NCBI GenBank assembly: GCA_041648735.1
Contig: JBAZOO010000017.1
Location: 1 to 64,000 of the forward strand
DNA from: JBAZOO01 sp041648735
GTDB taxonomy: Bacteria > Verrucomicrobiota > Lentisphaeria > Oligosphaerales > CAITYL01
Length of the DNA stretch: 64,000 nucleotides
Reading direction: 5' to 3'
Positions 31,585 through 40,054 of the stretch are shown in pieces; positions within the stretch are counted from its first letter, which is position 1, and the number at the start of each line of letters is the position of its first letter. A program made the translations under genes and the position numbers. The notes under the pieces were generated by a model. The model was given only the letters and a program-made list of their open reading frames with translations, was not told the DNA's origin and searched no databases.

Positions 31585-33813
31585 ATGAGGATCACGGCAA
31601 ACGGGGCGCCAGTTGCCCGCCAACCCGCCCGCCCACGGTGGCTGGCCGGGCTCGCCGCCGCCGCCCTTGGCTTCACCGCCGTCCTGGCGCAATTGACCCT
31701 GTTCCGGGAGCTGCTCGGCGCCTTTGCCGGCAACGAGCTGGTGCTGGGGGTCTTGCTGGCCAACTGGCTGTTCGCCGGCGGTGCCGGCGCCGCCGCGGCG
31801 CGGCTCCTCATCCCCCGGCTGAAGCGGCCGGCGGCGTGGCTGGCCATCGGGCTGGCCGCCGCCGCCCTGCTCCCCGCCACCCAGGCCCTGGCGCTGCGGG
31901 CGCTGCGCAACCACGTCATCCTCCCGGGAACCGCCGCCGGCGTGGGGACGGTTTTCACCCTCAGCTTGGGGGTGCTGCTGCCCTATTGCCTGCTGGACGG
32001 CTTCCTCATCCCCCTGGCCGCCGCCGTCGCCCGCGCCGGCGCCGCCGCCAGCGACGAGCCACGCGCCGCCCGCCAAATCTATGCGGCCGACTGCGCCGGC
32101 AGCGTGGCGGGCGGCCTGCTCTTCACCTTCCTGCTGGTGACCTGGCTGGAACCGCTCACTGGCCTGGCCATCCCCCTGGCGCTGGACCTGGGGGTGGCCC
32201 TGGCCGTGGGCTGGCATGGTTGCGGACTCCGCAGCCGGACAGTGGCGGCCCTCACGGCGGCCTTCGCAGTCGCGGCCGCCGTCATTTTGCCCCGGCTCGC
32301 CGCGCTTTCCACGGACTGGCTGTATCCGGGCGAAAGGGTGGTGGCCCGAATCCCGTCGGCCTATGAAAGCCTGGTCGTCACCCAGGCGGCCGGCCGCCAT
32401 GCCGTGTATGGCAACGGCATCGCCCTCTATGCCACGGACTTCCCCGAGGCGGCCGAAGAGACGGCGCACCTGCCGTTGGCGCAGCGGCTGGATGCGCAAG
32501 CGGTCCTCCTGGTCGGCGGCGGCGTGGAGGGGGTTGACCGGGAACTGCTCAAGCACCAGCTCCGTTCCCTGGATTGCCTGGAGGTGGATCCGGCCCTCGT
32601 CGGGCTGGCGGACCGTTTCATCTCCGGCCCCGCCGCCGACCCCCGCCGCCGGCGGCTCCTGGTGGACGGGCGGCTCTGGCTGAACCAGGGCGCGGCCGGC
32701 CGGCGCTACGACGTGGTCATTTTTGACCTGCCGCCGCCCGACACGTTGCAGAGCAACCGCTTCTACACGGCCGAAGCCTTCGCCGCGGCCAAGGCGGTGC
32801 TCACCCCTGGCGGCGTGCTCGCCCTGCCCATCGGCGAATACTACAACTACATCGGCCCCGATCTCGCCGCGCTCCTCGCCTGCGGCCGCGCCACGGCGCA
32901 GACGGCCTTCCGCAACGTCCGGCTGCTGCCCGCCGGCCAGATCCTGCTCCTGGCGTCGGACGGCGAACTCACGGCGGAGATTGGTGGCCGGCTGGCGCAG
33001 GCGCGGATTCCAGTCCGCCTCCTCACCCGCCATTATCTCGACACCATGCTGGCGCCGGACCGGCTGGCAGACCTGGAACGGGCCGCGGCGGCCGCCGCCC
33101 CCGTGAACCGCGATTTCCAGCCGTTCCTCTTCCGCCTGCACCTGCGCCACTGGCTCGGCCGCGCCGGCGGCGGGCGCGCGCTGCTGCTCCCCGCCGGGCT
33201 GGCGGCGGTCCTCTGCCTGGCCTGCCTGTTCTGGCAACGGCCGGCGGGGCGGCTGATCTTCGCCACCGGCTTCACCGCCTCCAGCCTTTCCGTGGTGCTG
33301 CTCCTGGGGTTGCAGACGCTCTTCGGCGCCTTGTATCGCCAAGTCGGCCTGGTGGTGACCCTGTTCATGGCGGGGCTGGCCGCCGGCGCCTGGGCCGTGG
33401 AGCGGGGGGCGGCCGGCAAACGCCGGGAGTGGCTCCTCCTGCCGGGCGCCGGCATCGCCCTGGCGCTGGCGGCGGCGGCCCTGCCATGGGGCTTGCGGGC
33501 CAGTGCCGCCCTGGGCGGCTTGGCCACCGCTGGCGCCTGGGCCGGCCAGGCGCTGCTGGCGCTGGCGGCCTTTGCTCTGGGGGGGCTGACGGGGGCGCAG
33601 TTCCCGCTGGCCGTGCGCCGGGAGGCGGAGCAAGGCGCGGGCGGCGCCACGCCGCGGCTCTACGCCGCGGACCTGCTCGGGGCCAGCCTGGGCGCCCTCC
33701 TCGCCGGCACCCTGCTCATCCCGACGCTTGGGCTGGCCGGCACCTGCCAGCTCTGCGCCGCCTTCAACCTGCTCCTGGCCCTGCCCCTGGCCTGGCCGCG
33801 GCGGCCGGCCTGA
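31585..33813 (+). CDS. Polytopic membrane protein with spermidine-synthase-like domain
   Basis: The 742-residue protein has about six to seven N-terminal TM segments (first GLAAAALGFTAVLAQLTLFRELLG). A soluble methyltransferase-like domain follows (about 270-510) with VLLVGGGVEG, CLEVDPALV and VVIFDLPPPDT, typical of spermidine synthase-type SAM/dcSAM binding folds. Then come about seven more TM segments. Such fused 'spermidine synthase' membrane proteins are common in PVC and other bacteria, but real polyamine synthesis has not been shown for most. AGGAG lies eight bases before the ATG. One palindrome copy is at 32221-32233. Confidence 0.82.
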   Translation: MRITANGAPVARQPARPRWLAGLAAAALGFTAVLAQLTLFRELLGAFAGNELVLGVLLANWLFAGGAGAAAARLLIPRLKRPAAWLAIGLAAAALLPATQALALRALRNHVILPGTAAGVGTVFTLSLGVLLPYCLLDGFLIPLAAAVARAGAAASDEPRAARQIYAADCAGSVAGGLLFTFLLVTWLEPLTGLAIPLALDLGVALAVGWHGCGLRSRTVAALTAAFAVAAAVILPRLAALSTDWLYPGERVVARIPSAYESLVVTQAAGRHAVYGNGIALYATDFPEAAEETAHLPLAQRLDAQAVLLVGGGVEGVDRELLKHQLRSLDCLEVDPALVGLADRFISGPAADPRRRRLLVDGRLWLNQGAAGRRYDVVIFDLPPPDTLQSNRFYTAEAFAAAKAVLTPGGVLALPIGEYYNYIGPDLAALLACGRATAQTAFRNVRLLPAGQILLLASDGELTAEIGGRLAQARIPVRLLTRHYLDTMLAPDRLADLERAAAAAAPVNRDFQPFLFRLHLRHWLGRAGGGRALLLPAGLAAVLCLACLFWQRPAGRLIFATGFTASSLSVVLLLGLQTLFGALYRQVGLVVTLFMAGLAAGAWAVERGAAGKRREWLLLPGAGIALALAAAALPWGLRASAALGGLATAGAWAGQALLALAAFALGGLTGAQFPLAVRREAEQGAGGATPRLYAADLLGASLGALLAGTLLIPTLGLAGTCQLCAAFNLLLALPLAWPRRPA

Positions 33814-33819
33814 ACCGGC

Positions 33820-35547
33820 TCAGCGGACGTCGAAGGCGAAGAGGTGCGCCAGCTCCGCGCCCCAGGTGGCCTCGGGCACGAAGCGCACGGCGGTGGCCGT
33901 CCCGGAAAGCGGAATCCGCACCAGCCGCTGATGGTTCTCCGGCTCGTGGTGGACGCTGCGCCAGGCGCCCGCCGCGTCGCGGATTTCCAGGCGGAAGGCG
34001 CGCACCAGGCTGGCCGGCGACGTCACCTCCGGCTGGTTGAGGGGATAAATGCAGCGGGTGCCATGGTATGGCTGGCGGTTGAGGTCGCTGTCGAAGACCA
34101 GCCGGGCCAGGCGCAGTTGGCGGGGGGCGGCGAACTCATAGGTGACGGTTGCGCCCAGGCGGCCGCTCCAGCCGTTGTCGGCGCCGGCGACGGGGCGGTC
34201 GCAGCCGTTGCGCAGCGGCTCCGGGTCGCCCTCGCTGGCCGTGAGCGCCGCCGTGCGTGCCAATTCCGGCACTTCCCGCGTCCGCCCGGGCAGCCAGCAG
34301 TCGTCCTCCATGAGCGTCTGTTGCAGCTCCCGCAGCCGCTGCTGCCCGACGGCCCGGGGCGTCAAGCCGTGGCGGACCGCAATGGCCGCCGCGGTGCCGA
34401 CCGCCTGGCCGAGGAGGGAGCAGGTGCCCATGACCCGGGTGGAACTGATGGCGGCGTGGGTCGCGCTGATGTTGCGGCCGGCGAAGAAGAGGTTTCCGAG
34501 GTTCCGTGAATAGAGGCAGCGGTAGGGGATGCCGTAGGGGCTGGGGGCGGGATGGAAGATCGTGCCGTGGCCGGGATGGTGGAAGCCGGCGGGGTAATGG
34601 TCGTCCATGCTCCAGCCGCCATAGGCGACGAGGTCGTCGAAGCGCCCCTCGGCGCGCACGTCGTGCTGGGTGAGGATGTGGTCGCCGACGAAGCGCCGGC
34701 TTTCGCGCTTGCCCGGCAGGAAGCCGACCCATTCCAGCTCCCAGTTGGCCATGCCGTGGTCGCCCTGGTTCTTGAGATGGTCCCAGACGCCGAAGACGAT
34801 CTTCAGCAGCTCGTCCCGGCACTGTTCGGTGTCGTGGATGCTGTCCTGCTCGCCGCCGACCTCGATCCACCAGTAGTTGTCGCCAATGTGGCCGTGCGGC
34901 TTGGCGTTCATTTCCTCATCGGTCCGATAGGTGTGGGCCCAGGCGGGCTTGCGGAAGGGCCGCGGCCCCGGCGCCTCCCGGAGCTGGAGCAGGCAGCTCA
35001 TGCCCATGGTCTTGCGGTCGGCCTCCTCTGGGGCGATGTCCTCCCCGAATTCCCGGCGTGCCTCGCGGCCGAGGCGGAACTCGGCGCCGGCCAGCGCCCC
35101 GAGGGTGCCGTCGCCCGAACAGTCGGCGAACAGATCCGCCTCGATGAGGTGCCAGCTCTCGGTGGTGAGCTGCCAGCCCTTGACGGAGCGGAGGCGCGCC
35201 CCATCGCCCGCCGCCGCGGTGACGGTGCAGTTGAGGAACAGCTCCAGGTTTTCCTGGAAGCGGGCCTTTTCGTAGAGCACGCTGTCCCAGAGGGAATAGT
35301 TCTGGCGCGGGTTGCGGTGAAGGTTGGCGAGCTGGATCTCCTCGAGGATGCCGGTCTCGCGGTTGTTTTCGCCATGGGCGCCGCAAATCCACATCCGGAT
35401 TTCGCTGGACGCATTGCCCCCGAGCACCGGCCGGTCCTGGACCAGCGCCACCTTCGCGCCGTGCCGCGCCGCCGCCAGGGCCGCACAGAGCCCGGCCATG
35501 CCGCCCCCGACCACGCAGAAATCCACCTTGTGCTTCTGTTCACGCAT
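33820..35547 (-). CDS. FAD-dependent oxidoreductase (xanthan-lyase/FAD-oxidase type)
   Basis: The 575-residue protein begins with a dinucleotide-binding GGGMAGLCAALAAARHGAKV loop and VLGGNASSEIRMW, the hallmark of this PVC-rich 'FAD-dependent oxidoreductase' family. DLFADCSGDGTLGALAGAE and NLFFAGRNISATHAA are further FAD contacts. A C-terminal jelly-roll-like part (about 450-575) resembles F5/8-type carbohydrate-binding modules. No signal peptide. It follows the URO-D gene by 23 bp. A role in sugar or polysaccharide breakdown is inferred. Confidence 0.87.
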   Translation of the reverse strand: MREQKHKVDFCVVGGGMAGLCAALAAARHGAKVALVQDRPVLGGNASSEIRMWICGAHGENNRETGILEEIQLANLHRNPRQNYSLWDSVLYEKARFQENLELFLNCTVTAAAGDGARLRSVKGWQLTTESWHLIEADLFADCSGDGTLGALAGAEFRLGREARREFGEDIAPEEADRKTMGMSCLLQLREAPGPRPFRKPAWAHTYRTDEEMNAKPHGHIGDNYWWIEVGGEQDSIHDTEQCRDELLKIVFGVWDHLKNQGDHGMANWELEWVGFLPGKRESRRFVGDHILTQHDVRAEGRFDDLVAYGGWSMDDHYPAGFHHPGHGTIFHPAPSPYGIPYRCLYSRNLGNLFFAGRNISATHAAISSTRVMGTCSLLGQAVGTAAAIAVRHGLTPRAVGQQRLRELQQTLMEDDCWLPGRTREVPELARTAALTASEGDPEPLRNGCDRPVAGADNGWSGRLGATVTYEFAAPRQLRLARLVFDSDLNRQPYHGTRCIYPLNQPEVTSPASLVRAFRLEIRDAAGAWRSVHHEPENHQRLVRIPLSGTATAVRFVPEATWGAELAHLFAFDVR

Positions 35548-35570
35548 TGGCTGCACTCCCTCTTTCGTCC

Positions 35571-36701
35571 TTACTGTTGCTGGGCGCCCAGTTCCCATCC
35601 CGCCTGGATGAAGGCGAGGTAATTTTCGATCATGGCTTCGCCGGGCTCCGGGTCGTAGGGGCCGGCGGAGGGGGAGAGGATGAAGGGATGCCCCTTCGCC
35701 TCGGCCAGGACTTGGGCCACGGCCGCGCGCATCTGTTCCGGCGTCGAACTGCGGAAGTCGTCATACTGGATGTTGCCGATGAGGGTGAGGCGGTCGTGGG
35801 TGATCTGGAACGCCTCGGGCAAGGTGCAATTGCCGATGGGCGGAGCTTCGATGGTGTGGAGCGCGTCCGGCGCCATCGCCAGGATGTCCGGCAACACTTC
35901 CTTGATCTGGCCATGGTAATGGAGGATCACCTTCTTGCCGTGGGCATGGACCAAGTCAATGAGTTCCGTTTCGAACGGCACCACCCAGCGGCGGAAGGTC
36001 TCCACGCTCACCAGGGGCGGCGAGGCCAGCTCGGAGCCGACCAGGAAATAGAGGTCCGCCAAATCCCGCTCGAGGGTCAGGTGGTAGAGGTTGACGAACC
36101 GCTCCTGCAGCTTGCGCAGCACGGACTCGACCAGCTCGGGGCAGGTCAGGGACCAGATGGCGTACTCTTCGAGCTTCGAGCGCCCATAGAGGATGGTGAT
36201 CGGATCCCCCAAGTCAAGCATCATCGCGCCGTGCTCGGCGGGGAATTCCGCCTTCTCCCGCAGGTACTCCGGGAGGAGCCGGTCCAGTTCCCGGCTCAAG
36301 GCCGCCCGGTCGGCGAGCACCGGCAGCGCGGCGAAGAACGCCAGGTCCTCCTCCGATTCCAGCAGCTTCTTCACCTGCGTGCCGGCGGGGCCGGAACGCT
36401 GCCAGGAGACCAGGGAGCGCCCCTGCCATTCCACGGTGAGGCGGTCCTCGACGGTGCCGTCCGGGAGCCGTGTCCGCTCCTGGCGCTCCACGACCTCCGG
36501 GGCGAAGAAGGGGATGTCGAGGTTGCGCCGGTCGAGCATGATGCAGGTGCCGCGCGAGGCGTCGAAGACGCGGCGCCACTGCGGATGGGTGCGCACGTCC
36601 ACGTAACAGCCAATGGGATGGTAGGGGAAAAGCAGCCAGATGGGGACGCGGTCAACCGGCTCGCGGTTGAGGGCGGCAAAAAGGCGTTGGCGGGCATTCA
36701 T
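35571..36701 (-). CDS. URO-D-family (uroporphyrinogen decarboxylase-like) methyltransferase
   Basis: The 376-residue protein has the URO-D fold start (NARQRLFAALNREPVDRVPIW) and segments typical of corrinoid methyltransferases rather than true HemE: YFLVGSELASPPLVSVETFRRWVVPF and KKVILHYHGQIKEVLPDIL. The GNIQYDDF segment ends the barrel. HemE's RQAGR motif is absent. Such proteins are abundant in Lentisphaerota and often demethylate or otherwise act on methylated sugars or aromatics. It heads an operon with the FAD oxidoreductase and diverges from the AraC gene. Confidence 0.85.
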   Translation of the reverse strand: MNARQRLFAALNREPVDRVPIWLLFPYHPIGCYVDVRTHPQWRRVFDASRGTCIMLDRRNLDIPFFAPEVVERQERTRLPDGTVEDRLTVEWQGRSLVSWQRSGPAGTQVKKLLESEEDLAFFAALPVLADRAALSRELDRLLPEYLREKAEFPAEHGAMMLDLGDPITILYGRSKLEEYAIWSLTCPELVESVLRKLQERFVNLYHLTLERDLADLYFLVGSELASPPLVSVETFRRWVVPFETELIDLVHAHGKKVILHYHGQIKEVLPDILAMAPDALHTIEAPPIGNCTLPEAFQITHDRLTLIGNIQYDDFRSSTPEQMRAAVAQVLAEAKGHPFILSPSAGPYDPEPGEAMIENYLAFIQAGWELGAQQQ

Positions 36702-36958
36702 TGGCGGTTCACTCCGTGCAAAGCGGCCTGCGGTCTTGATGCGCCTACCATAGCTCGGAAACCGCCGCTGTCATTTTGCCAGATTCGCTATATTGTCCAT
36801 GCCTGGCGGTGGCGTGGGCTTGGGCACCGGCGGCCAGGGACGGTGGCGAATGGCTCCTCTCCCAAGGGAATCAAGCCCGTGCCAGGCCGGTCGGCAGCCT
36901 CCAGTGATTCAGACTTTTTCTCCATATCATTCCCCCTTCGCCCCCAGGAAAGGCCACG

Positions 36959-37801
36959 ATGGACCAGCCACTTTCCAATTCGGCCTATTGCGCCTGGCTC
37001 CTCGGCCACCGGCTGCGGATCACGCTCGCCTGCCGCGTCGAGCTGCGCCGCGGAACGGTGTCGCCGTGGGGGATGGTCGCCCACCCGAAGCTGCTCCTGG
37101 TGGAAAGCGGCAACCTGGACTACCGCCTGGGCGGCCAGCGGCTGGCGCTGGGATCGGGAAGCCTGCTCTTCCGTCCGGCCCACAGCCTGGCGTCCTGGCG
37201 GGTAGATGGGCGCGACGGCGTCCGCTTCGCCTTTTGCGAGTTCGCCGCCGCCCCCGGCGGGGAGCTGCCCGCTTTCCCGCGGCCGCTCCTGCGCCTGCCG
37301 GCGGACAGTGCGGACGCCGCCAGCCTGCACCGGCTGCACCGGCTGGGGCTGGAGGGTTCCGGGGCCGCCGTCCAGATGGAGGCCGAAGGGGAACTCAAGG
37401 GGCTCCTGGCCCGTTTCCTCCGCCACGCCCGCCACGCGCCCGCCGCCCAGGCGCCGCCGCGCTCGACCTTCGCCGTGCATGCGGCCATTCGCATCCTGTG
37501 CGACGAGTACGCCCGGCCCGACCCGCTCCGCGCCCTCCCGGAACGCGTCCAGCTCAGCGCCGCCTATTTGCGTGCCTGCTTCCAACGGGAAACCGGCCAG
37601 TCGCCGCAGACGTTCCTGCGCCGCCTCCGTTTGGACGCCGCCCGCGACCTGCTGCTCCACTCCGGGCTCAGCGTCAAGGAGGCCGCCGCCGCCGTCGGCT
37701 ACGCCGACCCGCTCTACTTTTCCCGGCTCTACCGCGCCCACCACCGCCGCCCGCCGTCGGCGGACCGCCTGCCCCCCATGCCGCCCCCCCGGCGCCGGTG
37801 A
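36959..37801 (+). CDS. AraC-family transcriptional regulator
   Basis: The 280-residue protein has a cupin-like N-terminal sensing domain and a C-terminal double helix-turn-helix (about 175-270: LRALPERVQLSAAYLRACFQRETG and LSVKEAAAAVGYADPLYFSRLYRAHH). It is divergent from the URO-D/FAD-oxidoreductase operon across a 257-bp gap and probably activates it in response to a sugar. Confidence 0.9.
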   Translation: MDQPLSNSAYCAWLLGHRLRITLACRVELRRGTVSPWGMVAHPKLLLVESGNLDYRLGGQRLALGSGSLLFRPAHSLASWRVDGRDGVRFAFCEFAAAPGGELPAFPRPLLRLPADSADAASLHRLHRLGLEGSGAAVQMEAEGELKGLLARFLRHARHAPAAQAPPRSTFAVHAAIRILCDEYARPDPLRALPERVQLSAAYLRACFQRETGQSPQTFLRRLRLDAARDLLLHSGLSVKEAAAAVGYADPLYFSRLYRAHHRRPPSADRLPPMPPPRRR

Positions 37802-37808
37802 GGCGGCG

Positions 37809-37854
37809 AAAAACGGGCGCGGCCCGCCGGGAACCATCCCGTGCGGGCCGCGCC
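37809..37854 (-). terminator. Intrinsic terminator of eno
   Basis: A 12-bp perfect stem GGCGCGGCCCGC/GCGGGCCGCGCC continues into a further CGGGA/TCCCG pairing with a one-base bulge and an ACCA loop. On the reverse strand it is followed by CGTTTTTCG. It lies between convergent araC-type gene and eno and may also stop rightward transcripts. Confidence 0.8.
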
Positions 37855-37872
37855 TCCGGGCCGGGGCCGGTT

Positions 37873-39168
37873 TCAGGCAATCCGCTTCATGCCATAGACC
37901 GCCTTGGCGCCCAGCATCTCCTCGATCCGGAGGAGCTGGTTGTACTTGGCCATGCGGTCGGAACGGCTGGCGGAGCCGGTCTTGATCTGGCCGCAGTTGG
38001 TGGCCACGGCAATGTCGGCGATGGTGCTGTCCTCGGTCTCGCCGGAACGGTGGGAGAGGACGGCGGCCAGGCCGTGGCGGTGCGCCATCTCCACGGCGTC
38101 CAGCGTCTCGGTCAGGGTGCCGATCTGGTTGACCTTGACGAGGATGGCGTTGCCGGCCTTCTCCCGGATCCCCTTCTCCAGGTACTTGACGTTGGTGACG
38201 AAGAGGTCGTCGCCGACAAGCTGGCACTTGCCGCCGAGGGCGGCGGTGAGCAGCTTCCAGCCCTCCCAGTCGCATTCGCACATGCCGTCCTCGATGGAGT
38301 CGATCGGATAGGCCTTGAGCAGCTTCCCGTAGAACTTGACCATCTCCTCCGCCGTCTTGGACTCAGCTTTCTTGCCGGCCTTGGCGGCCTTCTTGAAGAC
38401 ATAGAGCTTCTTCTCGCGGTCATAGAACTCGGAGGAGGCGACGTCGAGGGCGATCTTGACCTGCTTGCCCGGCGCGTAGCCGGCCTTCTCGATGGCCAGC
38501 ATGATCACGTCCAGCGCGTCCTCGACGCCGGCGAGGCTGGGGGCGAAGCCGCCCTCGTCGCCGACCGCGGTGCCCAGGCCGCGGTCATGCAGCACCTTCT
38601 TCAGGGCGTGGAAGATCTCGCAGCCGGCGCGGAGGGCTTCGCGGAAGCTCGGGAAGTTGACCGGGCGGATCATGAACTCCTGGAAGTCGATCGGCGCGTC
38701 GGAATGGGCGCCGCCGTTGATGATGTTCATCATCGGCACGGGCAGCACCTTGGCGTTGGTGCCGCCGATGTAGCGGAAGAGCGGCAGCCCGAGTTCGGCG
38801 GCGGCGGCATGGGCGCAGGCCAGGGAGACGCCGAGGATGGCGTTGGCGCCGAGCTTGGACTTGGTGGGGGTGCCGTCCATCTCGAGCATCGTCCGGTCAA
38901 TGCCGACCTGGTCGAACACGTCCATCCCCTCCAGTTCGGGCTGGATCGTGTCGTTGACGTTGGCGACCGCCTTGAGGACGCCCTTGCCGAGGTAGCGCTT
39001 CTTGTCGCCGTCGCGCAGCTCCAACGCCTCGTTTTCGCCGGTGGAGGCGCCGGAGGGGACGGCGGCGCGGCGGACCGTGCCGCTGTCAAGGACGACTTCG
39101 ACTTCGACGGTCGGGTTGCCGCGGGAATCAAGGATTTCGCGGGCGGTGACGTCATGGATCATGCTCAT
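37873..39168 (-). CDS. eno: Enolase
   Basis: The 431-residue glycolytic enzyme interconverts 2-phosphoglycerate and PEP. It has the family start (ILDSRGNPTVEVEV), SGASTGENEALELRD, the catalytic Glu region GDEGGFAPSL, Mg ligands in IALDVASSEFYD, SIEDGMCECDWEGW and VGDDLFVTN, the catalytic Lys in AILVKVNQIGTLTET, and SHRSGETED. Length is standard. Its 5' end (22 bases upstream plus codons 1-10) is part of a perfect 54-bp repeat also found at the next gene upstream. Confidence 0.98.
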   Translation of the reverse strand: MSMIHDVTAREILDSRGNPTVEVEVVLDSGTVRRAAVPSGASTGENEALELRDGDKKRYLGKGVLKAVANVNDTIQPELEGMDVFDQVGIDRTMLEMDGTPTKSKLGANAILGVSLACAHAAAAELGLPLFRYIGGTNAKVLPVPMMNIINGGAHSDAPIDFQEFMIRPVNFPSFREALRAGCEIFHALKKVLHDRGLGTAVGDEGGFAPSLAGVEDALDVIMLAIEKAGYAPGKQVKIALDVASSEFYDREKKLYVFKKAAKAGKKAESKTAEEMVKFYGKLLKAYPIDSIEDGMCECDWEGWKLLTAALGGKCQLVGDDLFVTNVKYLEKGIREKAGNAILVKVNQIGTLTETLDAVEMAHRHGLAAVLSHRSGETEDSTIADIAVATNCGQIKTGSASRSDRMAKYNQLLRIEEMLGAKAVYGMKRIA

Positions 39169-39190
39169 GGCAGGCTCTTTCTTTCGCTCT
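39137..39190. repeat. 54-bp direct repeat, copy at eno start
   Basis: This copy spans the eno start codon: 22 bases of leader and 32 bases of coding sequence (MSMIHDVTAR). It is identical, base for base, to 39992-40045, offset 855 bp. The sequences diverge immediately on both sides. Confidence 0.95.
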
Positions 39191-39282
39191 TCGGTTCTGG
39201 GTTTCTGGGGTTCTGGGGGGGGGTGCGGATCGGTTCCATCGGACTCATCAGCCCCATGGGGCTCATCGTCCGGCGGAGTGCC

Positions 39283-40023
39283 TCATTCCGTCGGGGGGCC
39301 GGGGAGGCGCAGGTGGTTCTGGCGGACAATGGTCTCCAGGTTCGGGCCGGTGAAGCCTTGGACATGGCCGTCGCCAAACAGCACGATGCTGAAGTTCCGG
39401 TGGTTGCCGTCGCGGTCGGCGGCAAGGACGGTGGCGCTGTCCATGCTGTCCTCGGTTTGCCCCGCCCCGAAATAGAGGTAGGACTCGCACTGCTTGTCGG
39501 CAAACGACTCCGAATCAGTGGCCATCACGTTATTCGTGCTGGGACAGACAAAGACCTTGGGCGCTTCCAAATATTTTTCCTGCGCCAGGACGGCGAAGGA
39601 CGGCGGCAGGTTGTCCCGATAATCCATGCTGTACATCTTGCAGGCCTTGCCGATCTGGGAGAGGTTGGCGACGCAGTTGATGCGCCGCGCCCTTTCCCGG
39701 GCGCCGCCGATGGCGGGGAGCATCAGCCCCGCGAGGATCGGGGCGATCAGCAGCATGGCGATGCCGATGTAGCCAGTGATCAGCCCCGTGGTGGCAAGGC
39801 CGCCGCCGCCCAAGGTGCCGTTGGACTGCCGGATCTTGCCCATGGCCAGATGCCCGCAAACGACGGCGGGAATGCCGAACAGGGGGCCGAGGACACAGGA
39901 GAGCACGCCAAGCAGCCCCAGCACCATGCTGGCAATGGCCAATCCGCATTTCGCCTGGACTGGCGGCGGCGGCGCGGCGGCGGTGGCATTGTCGCGGGCG
40001 GTGACGTCATGGATCATGCTCAT
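39283..40023 (-). CDS. DUF4190 membrane protein with pilin-like C-terminal domain
   Basis: The 246-residue protein starts with MSMIHDVTAR, identical to enolase, then a Pro/Ala linker and a DUF4190 membrane domain (CGLAIASMVLGLLGVLSCVLGP; HLAMGKIRQS; TGLITGYIGIAMLLIAPILAGLMLP). A type II secretion pseudopilin-like region follows (ARRINCVANLSQIGKACKMY to IVLFGDGHVQGFTG, an H/DGH element like H-X9-DG proteins). This DUF4190 plus H-X9-DG arrangement is typical of PVC bacteria. The first 11 residues are probably borrowed from eno by duplication. Function unknown. Confidence 0.85.
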   Translation of the reverse strand: MSMIHDVTARDNATAAAPPPPVQAKCGLAIASMVLGLLGVLSCVLGPLFGIPAVVCGHLAMGKIRQSNGTLGGGGLATTGLITGYIGIAMLLIAPILAGLMLPAIGGARERARRINCVANLSQIGKACKMYSMDYRDNLPPSFAVLAQEKYLEAPKVFVCPSTNNVMATDSESFADKQCESYLYFGAGQTEDSMDSATVLAADRDGNHRNFSIVLFGDGHVQGFTGPNLETIVRQNHLRLPGPPTE

Positions 40024-40045
40024 GGCAGGCTCTTTCTTTCGCTCT
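39992..40045. repeat. 54-bp direct repeat, copy at DUF4190 gene start
   Basis: Identical to 39137-39190. It supplies the leader, start codon and first ten codons of the DUF4190 gene. The two copies bracket that gene, so recombination between them would delete it and leave eno intact. Confidence 0.95.
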
Positions 40046-40054
40046 CAGGCTGGC

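Noticed and set aside
30868..33633. 921-codon open frame on the reverse strand
   Set aside because: It is antisense to the spermidine-synthase-like gene, rich in Q/G/R/P as expected of a GC-rich shadow, with no domain-like segment.
35571..36701. Calling the URO-D protein hemE
   Set aside because: It lacks the RQAGR substrate motif and is in an operon with a sugar-type FAD oxidoreductase.
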